Below, piece after piece: positions 10,755 through 22,200 of a stretch of DNA of 64,000 nucleotides (positions are counted from its first letter, which is position 1; each line of letters opens with the position of its first letter). The position numbers were made by a program, and so were the translations under genes. The notes beneath the pieces were generated by a model, which saw only the letters and a list, made by a program, of their open reading frames with translations, did no database searches and was not told the DNA's origin. The stretch spans positions 557,451-621,450 of the forward strand of contig JAKTTT010000003.1 in assembly GCA_030581615.1 (NCBI GenBank), given 5' to 3'. The DNA comes from Alloascoidea africana. Taxonomy: Eukaryota > Ascomycota > Alloascoideomycetes > Alloascoideales > Alloascoideaceae.

Positions 10755-11813
10755 ATGTTTGGTCGACCAGCAAGTAATCTGCTAAAGTCGGGATCGTCTG
10801 TACCTATTTCAGAATATGGGCCAACTTTTATAAGACGGATTGGCCAGAGAGCTCTGTCATCGACAGCCGTTCTTGCGGACGAAAACCCAACACAAGAAGG
10901 GTCTTCGGGCCTCAACTCTTCAGCCAATGCCCAGGACTCCTCTTCTGCCGCTTACAATACCAGACCAAAGAAGGTTCAACTATCTTACATTATTCCTCCG
11001 GTTCCTAGTTACGAAGCGCCAGTGGTGCCTTCCAAGAAACTAAGAGCTGGTCCTCCTCCCCCACCAGCACGACCAGAAATGGAGCGACTTCGAGTGATGC
11101 CGTTGGAGAGAGCATTTTATGACAAGAACCCACCGCATCAGGAAAACATGGAAAAACTGAGAGCGTTAGTACGAAAGTACATCAACCTACCAGCAGATAC
11201 CCATGGGAAAGAAAATCCAAGGTGGTTAAATCAGGAAGAATGCGCTCAATTATTCGGTGGTATCAGACTGGATATGTGGCAATACAGTGAACTGGTCAGC
11301 ACGTTGAACAGATTGGCTGCGATTGATACTCAGCTCATGCCTGGAGAAGTATCTGCTACTTTGGAGCCCTATAGAAGACATGTAGAAAATTCTCGCGACA
11401 AACAAAAGGTCCAGGAGCTAGACAATTTTGGAAGATCTATAGCTGTCGGAAGACGTAAAACGTCTTCTGCACAGGTTCAAATTGTTCGTGGAACAGGCGA
11501 AATTTTGATCAACGACCGCAAATTTGACGACTATTTCCGCCGTCTCCAGGATAGACTCGAGATTCTGTATCCTTTGAAAGTTGTGGAAGCAGAGGGAAAA
11601 TTCAACATTTATGCTACTGTTTTTGGAGGTGGACCAACAGGACAAAAGGGAGCAGTTGCCCTTGGCATCGCTCGCGCTATAACAGGATTCAACCCTTTGT
11701 ACAAACCTCTCTTGTACAAAGCTGGTCTTATGACCAGAGACTCTAGGACAGTGGAGCGAAAGAAGCCAGGCAAGAAGAAGGCTAGAAAGATGCCTGCCTG
11801 GGTTAAACGTTAA
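10755..11813 (+). CDS. MRPS9: Mitochondrial ribosomal protein uS9m
   Basis: Small-subunit mitoribosomal protein. The last third is a full S9 domain: AVGRRKTSSAQVQIVRGTG, the FDDYF block, VFGGGPTGQKGAVALGIARA, and the basic end KKPGKKKARKMPAWVKR that reaches the P-site in bacterial S9. The first 40 or so residues are rich in Arg/Ser and lack acidic residues, fitting a mitochondrial presequence. At 352 codons it is longer than the baker's-yeast protein (278). No intron seen. Start is the ATG at 10755, the first in the frame. Confidence 0.96.
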   Translation: MFGRPASNLLKSGSSVPISEYGPTFIRRIGQRALSSTAVLADENPTQEGSSGLNSSANAQDSSSAAYNTRPKKVQLSYIIPPVPSYEAPVVPSKKLRAGPPPPPARPEMERLRVMPLERAFYDKNPPHQENMEKLRALVRKYINLPADTHGKENPRWLNQEECAQLFGGIRLDMWQYSELVSTLNRLAAIDTQLMPGEVSATLEPYRRHVENSRDKQKVQELDNFGRSIAVGRRKTSSAQVQIVRGTGEILINDRKFDDYFRRLQDRLEILYPLKVVEAEGKFNIYATVFGGGPTGQKGAVALGIARAITGFNPLYKPLLYKAGLMTRDSRTVERKKPGKKKARKMPAWVKR

Positions 11814-11962
11814 CAAGCTTTTGCCAAAAATACTGCACATTTGTATATATGTCGAATAATTTTTAAATTATCATTGTTGTGAATGGCATTCTCATTGCTA
11901 ATGTTACTACTTCAAGCCTTTTACAAAAATACATCCAGAGGCTATTTCAAAGTAAAAAACTA

Positions 11963-14758
11963 TCAAGTGATACGGACCAAGTACAAACCCAAGTCCTGGG
12001 AGTTATTGATGTCTTCGATAAGGCCTTCTGTGTAAGACGCTGAGATCTAGATCAAACATTTGGTTAGTGCAAAGATAATATCGTAGTTGACTTTTCCATT
12101 ACATACTTGATGTTCCTCGCCCCATTTTACAACTTCCTTTGCCTCTTTGTCATATCTAGTTTTCTGCTCTGATCTCAAAGTCTTTGCTTCCTTATGAAGC
12201 AACTCTGCAATTTGTCCTGCTTGCTCGTTAAGTTTGGTGATACTTGATAGGTGAGGTTTATACTGATTCTTTCTGCCTAGCAAAGAGAAGCAGTATGATT
12301 GGACAGCTCTTACAACCTGGAAAGAATTCAATTAGTAACAATTAGAGCAAAAGAAATGATGAACTGACTTACTTCAAGAACAGAAAAAAACCGGTGGTAA
12401 GTTTTGTAGGTGATGCCGTCATTGTTGGGCTTTGGAATTGCATCAGTTGAAACAGTCTGGAGAACATTCTTGTAGCCTTTAGCCGAGCTTCTGCTCAATG
12501 CACTTCGGCCTAATTCTGATATTGCTTTAGTAGACCAAATCTCTTCTGGTGTCAATTGACTTTTATCCCCAGAAAGAAGATGTTCAAGTTCTTTCACATG
12601 CACCTCAAGTTTTTCAACTGGTTGAGTCAAGTTGTTTAGAACCTGGTGCTGTGCGGAGAAGATATCAATCCACAACTCCTATAACACTGGTTAGTGTAGC
12701 CCTTTCGAATACATATGATAATCTTTGCCTACCTGTTGCTTAGGTCCTAGGGACAGATTTTCAATCTCATGTATCTCCCCACATCCACAATCCCACATGG
12801 TTTTAAAGTCTCTATTATCTCTCCATTCAGATTGACTATCTGACAATTGGAGGCCTGTTTCATCCATGTTAATCGCTATGCAGGCCGGTTCTACTAAAGA
12901 AAATTGTACTCACCCGAAACCTTTTCTTTTCTCAATCTTGCAATTCTTTGGCTTTCAATGGTAAGAAGCTTCTTTTGAGTGCTAAACGTAATTCGCTCTC
13001 CAAACTCAAAGAAACCGGGAATTTGAGAATAACATCCAACTTGAAAAGCTTGCTGGAGGTGGCCTAACAGATCTGGCTTGTACTGGGCATACGAGTTTAA
13101 TGCTTGTAACAGAATTCCCTCATTCTTGGGATAAATAGTAGAGATTCGTGCTAGTAAATGATATGCCAAGGTATCGTATTGAACATGCTTGATTGAGAGA
13201 GATTCAAAATGTTTTGCGGCTATTGAGTACGACCCCAACAGCAGATGCAGTCTAATCAGCCACAGCTTGACATAAAACTGATGCTTGTCTTTCTCAGAAG
13301 CGGTTTCCAACAAAGTCACACACTTTAATATTGAAACTTTAGAGGTGTCCAATAATAAAATGGCATTGATAGCGAGCAATACAAACTCGTCGCCTGTGTG
13401 ATAGTCCGTGTCTTCTTTATTGTCAAGGAAATATGAAGTGCTATTGTACAGCTTGATACAGTCTTCAATAAACTCTTGACTTGGGGCCTGCTTCTCTTTC
13501 ACTAAGAATTTGAACTTTTGCAAGTTAACTAAAGAAACCAGTTCTCCTGCTGTAAGTTTGTCTAAAGACGCATACGAAAACTTTTGGTTCATGTAACTTA
13601 AAATTGCAGTTTTTTCATCGTTTGTAAGAGCAACCAAATAGCTTTTCAAATCTTCGAATGCTACTAACTTAGTCCCCAGTAGGTCAAGGTAGTTCTCAAT
13701 GGCCTGAACTAAAGATGTATCCTTCAATTCTGGCTTTTCAAGTGATCTTAAAAAGAATGAATATTCGACCAAGGCAAGAGCCGAGTTTCGCGTTTTCTTG
13801 TAGTTTATAATAATGGTATGCACCATAGATAAATGATCATTGTCAATCTTAGAAGCGGCAAACATTAGTTGCTTCCAACGATTCCAATCATCGACAGCAT
13901 TCTCCACCAAGATTCTGCGATTAAACTCAAACAGTTTCTCCCAGTGAGCACCCGCTTGTAATGATTCAGCCGCAATCAGTTGCAACTCCAAGTCTTCTTT
14001 ACTATCCTTGCTTTGACTGTGGAATCTCTGCACGGCATCGGCAACCTCTTCGTGTTTTCCGAGTGTTTGCAACAGTTGAGCTTCAATTAATGCCTCTTGA
14101 GAAGTTTTAAAAGGTTTGCATGCCTGTATCACTTTGAGACCTAATTGAGGAAACAACTTGAGTTCTAGCGGAGAAGCATTTGGAGATTTTACCACTAACA
14201 CACAGCAAAGTCCAACCCAAAAGCTATAGTTCCGCCTAGAAAAGTTGTTGCTTAAAATTTTCGCTGCCTTTTGAAGCCCACTATAATTGAAGCTCTCTGC
14301 ATTAGCCCAAAACCACTTCAAAGAATATTCTTCAATTCTGGGGTGAGATTTCGAAAACAATTCGTAAACTCCAATAGCATCTTGTTCTATATACATCTTT
14401 GAATTAGTTTGTAACCTAGTCACAGCATAAGGACTGTACCTACCCTTCCCCATGTACTGAAAAACGCTGAAAAGAAAATCGACAGTTCGGATGTCCCTTG
14501 GTCCTGCAGCCACCGCCTTCTTGGCTAATCCATAAGCATCATCATGATTTTGATGGAATGATAAATAAGCATTAAGCGCCTAGAGAGATTCAGCATGTGT
14601 TAATCCAATGCAAGATTGAGCGTCCACTGTCTCTCAAGCCATACAAGATAAAAAGAGTCATTAGGAGTTTTCTTAAGTTGTTTAGAAATCAGCTGTTGGG
14701 CATGCTTATAGGTCCTTGATTCTATAGCATCAAGAACAGCCTTTTCTTTAGAGTTCAT
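11963..14758 (-). CDS. MDM20: NatB auxiliary subunit Mdm20/Naa25, 6 exons
   Basis: Ribosome-anchoring subunit of the NatB N-terminal acetyltransferase with Nat3; loss in baker's yeast affects actin cables and mitochondrial inheritance. Exons (reverse strand): 14758-14645, 14579-12914, 12854-12733, 12678-12373, 12316-12107, 12046-11963; 833 codons (baker's yeast 796). Introns are 54-65 nt with donors GTATGG, GTGAGT, GTAGGC, GTAAGT and GTATGT, and CTAAC-like branch points. The body is an alpha-helical TPR-like superhelix; the conserved N-terminal stretch includes ALNAYLSFHQNHDDAYGLAK and the C-terminal exon ends QDLGLYLVRIT. A small exon (12854-12733) carries WDCGCGEIHEIE. Family call is from overall character and length rather than a catalytic motif. 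Confidence 0.85.
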
Positions 14759-14917
14759 TTATCGAATAGAAAGCCAAATGCCCATATTGAAGAATGAAAG
14801 GTGCTTGTAGGATCAAACTATATCATGGTCCGGGTAATGCCACGAATTTTTCACTTGGAAGCTTTTTTTTTCTCGTTTGCAGAAAGAATTGTGAACAGTA
14901 ACCTATAGAAAATCAAA

Positions 14918-15910
14918 ATGGCGACAATTTTTAAAGCTATTTCCGGGAGCAAAGACTCTTCGAAAGTTGAAAAAAAATCGAAAAATAAACAGAGAGTTTT
15001 GATAATAGCTTCAAGAGGTGTTAACTACCGGTAAGTTATAGATTTTGCAAAACCAGTTCGAACATGTCTAACAGAGTGCATAAGACATCGCCATCTGATT
15101 AATGACCTATCAGCAATGATGCCTCATGGACGACGAGAGTCAAAGTTGGATTCAAAGTCAAAATTGTACCAGCTCAATGAGATAGCCGAGCTTTATAATT
15201 GTAACAATGTCCTATACTTTGAAGCCAGGAAACATACAGATTTATACATGTGGTTTTCAAAGGTTCCTAATGGGCCAACTGCTAAATTCCATGTTCAAAA
15301 TTTGCATACTTTAGAAGAGTTGAACTTTACTGGAAACTGTCTTAAAGGCTCAAGACCCATTCTATCATTTGACAAATCTTTTGATGAAACTCCTCATTAC
15401 ATACTAATGAAGGAGATGTTTACTCATGTGAGTGAGGATGTAATTTTTTTTTTCTGTACGGCGTCTAACTCATCCATTTAGATATTTGGAGTTCCTCCCC
15501 TGGCTCGCAAATCAAAGCCGTTCATTGATCATGTTATGACTTTCAGCATCATCGACAATAAAATTTGGGTTAGGAACTTTCAGATCTCTGAAACTCTCAA
15601 ACAGAAGGAGGCCAGCGAAAATGGTCAAAGTTCCAAGAACACCAATGGAGAGGAATACGAGACATCTCTAGTGGAAATTGGCCCCAGGTTTGTTATGACG
15701 CTGATAACAATACTTGAAGGATCGTTTGGGGGCCCGGTAATCTACGACAATAAAGAATATGTTTCACCTAATTTTGTGAGGGCCCAGGCAAAGAACCAAC
15801 AGGCTCAACAAGCAAAAGAAAGAGCAGAGGCTGCTCTAGCAAGAAAGATAAAGAAAAGGGACTCCGTTTTGTCAGCAGATCCTTTGGCTGACAATATTTT
15901 GTTTAGATAA
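14918..15910 (+). CDS. BRX1: Ribosome biogenesis factor Brx1, 3 exons
   Basis: Brix-domain protein needed for 60S assembly and 27S pre-rRNA processing in the nucleolus. Exons: 14918-15030, 15085-15427, 15482-15910; 294 codons (baker's yeast 291). Both introns are 54 nt, with GTAAGT and GTGAGT donors and CTAAC branch points. The Brix signature is present: RVLIIASRGVNYR joined to HRHLINDLSAMMPHGRRESK across intron 1, CNNVLYFEARKHTDLYMWFS, GPTAKFHVQN, and IGPRFVMTLITILEGSFGGP near the end. The tail is basic and Ala/Gln-rich. Confidence 0.96.
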
Positions 15911-16046
15911 ATGGCTCCTCATAATTACATAGTTTATTCATAGGCAATAATCTCTAATTTGTCCGGTCACATTTATACAGGGTGTGTAAATTTGAGACTG
16001 ATATATCCAAGATGGAGACGGCATACGCAACTGCCCATCGCAATCA

Positions 16047-19000
16047 ATGGCTCAACCTCAGGATAAACGGTATGCAACGTTAACCAGCCTCTTACGTGCC
16101 AGGAGTGGTATAATCTAACAAATTTAGGTATCTGGTAAATTATTTGAGAACGTCGTTCCTCCGATCATATGATGATGGCATAAGCGATCGACTAATAAAG
16201 CCTTATTTTGGTCCTGTCCCACAAGAGTTAGCCCAGGATGATGACGACGAGGATGAGGATGAGGATGATGCTAGTGTGAGAGATGCGCCCGCTCCATTAT
16301 ACAATACCTTAGCAGAACTTCCTGAGGATTTAGCTCGCCTGTATATGAGGACAAACTCGCCCCCTATCCAAATAGATATTCTTGGTGCAGTAAACGAAGG
16401 AACGATAGCAGCTAGACGAGCACAGATGAAAGAACTATATGAAAAATCTGACCATGTTTCTGAAAATGAAAAGGAATCTCAACTGGGCACTTTCAAACAC
16501 TCTAAAAGAAGTGGTGGAATCAATGGCCTTTCTGAACATTCAAAGAACGCAACAATAACATCAACAAACACGTTGATGCTTCAAGGAAGCATAGCCACTG
16601 TACCTGACCCAATGCTAAACGAACAGGAGGATAGACGAGGCCATGCTAGTATGAATAGCGACAACTCAAGCACGGATGAGTCCCCTTCGCTGATAGATCT
16701 TAAAAAGACTAGAAATCCTATCAAGTTTCCACGAATATTACGTCGCTCGTCTGAGTCAAGTAAAAGAGCCAGCTCAACTAGCGTCAATGAGTCTGATTCT
16801 GATGATAGCCGGTTATCCTCCATAGCCGAAAGCCGCAACCGGAGATCAATTGATAGCACTAGTCGAGATGAAAGTGGAGATGATGCTAGCCAAATGTTTG
16901 TTCCTGCCAGCACAAACGGTTTAAACACGGACGGAACTCAACAACCTCATAACAGTACCAGCAATACAATTACAAACATCGACCATAGCGAAATGAGGGC
17001 CGATTACATCTCTAACTCTGATTTCGAAGATGACCTTGAAGATGACGATATGGATGATGATGACAGCTTTATTGACTCTGATTTCATGGAAGACGATAGT
17101 TTCGAATCAGGCTTCACAAGGCCAAGATTTCCAAAAACTGGAACCAGAGATGATTTTTCTTATGACAGTTATAGGCCTCCCTCTGACAAGCTTCTCAACA
17201 AAGATGGGAGAGGTGCAAGATCAAACTCGGTTGCAATTTCATATCAGCAACATAAAGACGGGTCAATTGATTCCACTAAAAGATCTGTTCAGCCTGGACG
17301 TAGGAGAAATACAAATAGCTCTCTTCAACTCCGCAAATTAAAATCCTCGGAGAAATCGAGTATGGACAACAATGGTCTAAGCTTTAAGAAGTTAGATGTT
17401 TCCGCTTATAATGATCAGCACGCCATGAGCATTTCAGAAAGCGTTAGCACTGCTTCTTCTCTATCAAGTTTAAGAAATCGATCATCGTCCAACCCACGCC
17501 CGAAAAGTATATCGAGCTCCGACTCTCTTGTCCTTAGAGAATCTAACTTTGATGAAATTCCAGTATCTGACAATGACAAAAATAGAAGTTCGCAAAATTC
17601 GCTTGCATCTTTAACTGGGGAGATCTCGCCATTCATACCAACTTCGACGAGAAAAAAGCCAAAGGGATCGAACTTGACAGACATGATAAAATCAAAGGAT
17701 ATCGGAGAGTCGAATCCTTTGGAAAGATATCTTGTAGCTTCTGGTGAAGGTCAGCCTAGTCAGTTGAAATTCAAGATTTTTATGCCTTCCTGTGACAAGC
17801 CCAAAGTGCCTTGGAAGGTCGTGGTGAGACCAGATGTCCTAGTGGCTGATACAATAGGCTATGCACTTTATCAATATTCAAAAGAAAACCGAACGCCAGA
17901 ATTGGCTCCTGAATTATGCAATGCGAATCGGTGGATGCTTCATATCATTGAAGAAGACGGCGAGCCAGACGAAGATTTGCCTGCGCTCGACAGAAAACGA
18001 AACATTTCTACTTATTCGTTTGATGAGTTTGCTCTTGTAGAGGCAAGTGAGGCACAGTATCAGCTAAATGAGAAGCTGACACCGAGTGTTGTATTGACAA
18101 AACAAGATGGAAATAGCCGGAGGGGCAGCATAGCATCTATTAGAAGCACAACAACAATGCACGATAAACGAATCTCAACAAATCGGCAGACAGTTCAATT
18201 GAAAATTTATAAATATCCATATGATCCAATTTCTTCCTTTTCTTATCTCCTACTGTGGTTTAAGCTCGACTCGACAATAGGCGAAGTCTTGGAAAAAGCT
18301 TGTAGCCGATACCGATACGACATTAATGAGTACTCTCTTAAGATTGCAGGTGAACCTTCAGTGATTGAGAATGATCAAAAGGTCGAGATTCTCGCTGGCC
18401 AATATGCCCTAGAGGTCACACCTAATAGTGTTATAGACAAGCTCAATCTTCGATCTACTAGTGTTCCATACTCACTGGCCACGCCGTCTGTCGGTGGTTT
18501 ACGAAACCATTTACGAACGAGCACTTTATCTGCTACCATACCCGAGGATGATATCCCGAATACTTCTCCAGCTAGAGCAAAACCGGACTCAACAGCCCAA
18601 ACAACCAAGACTCAAACTCTTCTTGCACCGCCACAGGCCCCAGCAACTTCGCAAATGACCCCCCACCGCCCTTCTTTTCACTTGCCATCCTCTTTCAAAG
18701 GCGGAAAGAGTAAGCTTGACAAATTCCACATGTCTGATCTCCCACCTGATACTCTAAATGGCCCGTTTCAAAAATGGTTTGTATGGAGAAAACAGCCAAT
18801 GTCTTTTATTAATCGACACGAAAGGATTCTGGCAATCGATGGGGAGTACGTTTATATCATGCCTTCGGATGACAAGACTTGGTTCGATTCTCCAAAAACC
18901 TCATCCTTCCATATTAGCCAAATCGTCAAGGTCAAGGTCTCTAGGAAAATTGGGACCCATTTTAAGATTGTGGTTTCCAAGACCAATGGCCTGAAGCGAT

Positions 19001-19101
19001 ATGACTTGGAGGCAACAAGCACTGCTGATGCCAATCAAATTATATCCAAACTCAGGGGCTTAGTTTCTGCTTACAAATTGAATAACAATCAGTACGCCTA
19101 G
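16047..19101 (+). CDS. AVO1: TORC2 subunit Avo1/Sin1, 2 exons
   Basis: Substrate-recruiting TORC2 subunit at the plasma membrane. Exon 1 is only 23 nt (16047-16069, MAQPQDK plus two bases); a 58-nt intron (GTATGC, TCTAAC, TTTAG) leads to 16128-19101. 998 codons. The join restores RYLVNYLRTSFLRSYDDG at the N-terminus. Then come an acidic stretch, a long Ser/Thr/Asn-rich disordered region (to about 17,680), the CRIM domain (about 17,730-18,060, with LKFKIFMPSCDKPK), a Ras-binding-like domain (about 18,190-18,430) and a C-terminal PH domain (about 18,760-19,070, with ERILAIDGEYVYIMP). The start was chosen because only this ATG gives the right phase across the intron; the upstream ATG at about 16,012 does not. 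Confidence 0.95.
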
Positions 19102-19204
19102 AAAGAGTACACAGCATAAAACAATATAGGATTTACTATAGAATGAAATGGCTAGTGATGAACAATTCCAAATCATTACAAAGTTTTCTCGTAACATTAA
19201 ATTT

Positions 19205-22200
19205 TTACATGTCTGACATGTGGATGGCTTGGACTAAAACTAGTTTAAAGAACTTGATTTGCTCGCCTCCGTCGACCATGAAGGGATTCGCCATTGTGTC
19301 AACCCGGAGGTTACTGAAGCTGGCCGTCTTCAGTACCTGTAGCAATTGCTCTTGATAAACATTCACATTGTTAACCTCGTATTCGGGGCTCACCAAGACT
19401 TCACTGATTAGATCTTGAACAGCATTGACCAGCGACATAGAAGTTGAATTGCTGCAGATTTCATTAAGCTTAGATTTTAGAATTGTAAAACTAGAAGAAA
19501 AATGTTAGTGATAGAATGCGTTTGGACTTTAAGAGTTACTTACCTCAAAAATTTAAACTTTAGACCTGATGGCTTTGCGCCAGAGATAAATTGAAATAGC
19601 CGGGCGCATCTCATTAGAGTCAACTCATCCGTAAATTCCTTGATAATAGGAGAAGCCAGCGCAATAGTTATTACACTATTATCTGATCCTGACTCCAAAT
19701 AGTCTAAAAGTGCTTTAGGGGCATCAATATTGTTACCCATATTCAGAACCTGCTGATCATGGCAGTAAGCCAGTACCTTTTTGAGATCTCGAGGAAAATA
19801 TCGCGAAAACAAGAGCAAAAATAGGGCATATGAGAACGGGCGAAGAAGGTGTTGAGTGCGATCATAAACTTCGACTTGGTGCTTTTCCAGATAAATTTGT
19901 GCATTGATTGTTCTTATCCTGAAGAAAATATTAAACACTTCCAGAGTTGCATGCTTTGTAACAGTATGAGAGATCCCTTGGCGAAGATAAGCAATCACAT
20001 AATTGTCAAATGTCTCGGGGGAATAGATCAATCCAACAAGAGCATCCAAGTCTATTAAATATGGGCCAAGATATGCTCTTTCTTTGGTTAATATTCCCAC
20101 CATATCGCCATCAACAAACTTTCCAGTTTCATGCATATACTCCAGAGTCGCGGCAGCGAGCCTAATAGAGGAAATATAAAACCCAGGATGAGCAAATTGA
20201 GAAGATATCAATGCTAGCCAAAACAATTTTGGCAGCCATGGAGAAGTTGGGGACAAGTTTGGGACAAGTCTTATAAGACATTCATAAATGCAAATGTCCA
20301 TATCAATAACTTTTTCATCTACAGCTGCCGAAGGATCGGTTGTCTTCGTCATGAACTTCATGATCTTTGACAACAGCTTATCAGAAGATTCACCCTTTGA
20401 TAAAAATCCTATTATCAGCAAAGCCCTAGAACGAATGACTGAGGATTTCTTGAATGCTGCGTCAATAACATATGTGATCCATGCCCTCCTCCACTCACGA
20501 GCTTCTTGTTCATCACCAACAATTTCAAGAAATTCTAGCATAGAGCCAGTGAAATTTTCCAATCCTGATACAATCGATGCACTATGCACTAATGACTCCT
20601 CTTCGTCATATGAACCACGATTTAATCCGAATAGCAAATGTGCCCTCTGTCCAGAAAACCTTTCGATTATTATGTTTAGATTGCTTTTGTCAGTTGCCGA
20701 CAGTTTTTCGTCTTGTGAGAATGTGTGAAGGCAGTTAACGACCAGTTTACTCAAGGCAAATCGCATTTCAAAAGGGCCCATGTCTATAAAAGCGCTACAG
20801 ACAAAGCATAGGGCGGGAAGATATTGATGTGAGAATTTGAATGAGTCAAAAAAGAGCACCACACAGGCTTTTATCAAAACAGTCATTTCTGCCCAGCTTC
20901 CCTGGACATGTGCAATTGCTTTAGCTTCTACCGTGCTTGAATCCTCAACAGGAACATTACCCAGATTTCTGATCCTTGAAAGAACTTTCCAGCAGCTCTT
21001 TGATGAAGCAGAAATGGACAAAAGCGATAATACATCCTCACAGTTTTGCCCCTCATTTTGTTTATCGATTGCTACACTTATAATTTCCTCGACGATAAGC
21101 TCAACAAGCTCTCTTTGTTGCATTAAGAGTCCCCAAACACTATTATTAAAAGTGCCTAGTATTGATTTGCTCCCAGGCATAAAGGTTATCTGCAAAAATT
21201 TTCTGACAAGAGTCTTAGTCCGGTGAGGGCCGTTTGACGCGTTTGAAAGGTATACATGAGAGTAAACATTCTTCAGCCATGGGGACATGATTAGAAGACT
21301 GATATCTTTTCTCTCTCTAGGAGTAGCTTCGAAGGCGGGGAAGAAGGTTTTGATAAACTCATAAGTCCATTCTGGACTATTCGACGCTAGAGTTTGGTTC
21401 AGTTCCATAATGTATGATATATGATCCTTTGGGAAGAAAAGACCATCTCTGGGGATTGCTGATCTACCGATTTGAAGGCCAAACATGTTTTGCATCGCGC
21501 ATCCCAAATTGTAACTCGCGTTTCTTACGCGTGGGTCTTCAGAGCATAAGCCAGCTAATGATATATTGCAAAATGCGCAAGTCACATCCCTGATTGAATG
21601 TACCGGAGAATCTGTGATTGAATTGGAAGATGAATGTTCGCTATAATGCTGAATAAGTGAGTTTATAGCTCTCACAACTTCCAACCTTCGACTACTGCTG
21701 AAAACAGAGCTCGAGCCATCATCTAGAATAATAGTAAATCTATTTTCATCAGACATTGAACAAACGGCTTTTGTGATTGAGGTGACATGAATTGCATCTA
21801 ATGGTCGAATGTAAGTGTCGCGTCCTCCACAATCAATTTTGGCAGACTCCGCTTGGCATATTTGAACAAACTCGTCTCCAACCTTGATTCCCACCTCAAC
21901 TGTTTCTGTTCCCACGCCAGTAAACTTATCAATCCCCACAAACTCCACTCTTGCGTCTTTCATAATGGTTCTAGACTTTCTTGCCAACCCGTAGGGAGTA
22001 ATTGGGATTTCTTGAAAGTATGAGCAATAAAAGGAGAATTGAGTGTAAAAAGGGTTGAAGGCCGAACCTGTTCTGCATGTCTCAAGTATATTTTGCAAAT
22101 AAGGCATGAAAGGAAGAGAAACGTTAAGATAATAAACGCCAATGCAGTTATCCGATAGTCGAGGGGGGCATAGGTCTTCCAGCTTCTGCATTATGGAAGG

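Noticed and set aside
16012-16069. Upstream ATG (about 16,012) as the AVO1 start
   Set aside because: It reaches the GTATGC donor in a different phase and runs into a stop after the intron; the ATG at 16,047 joins correctly to RYLVNYLRTSF.
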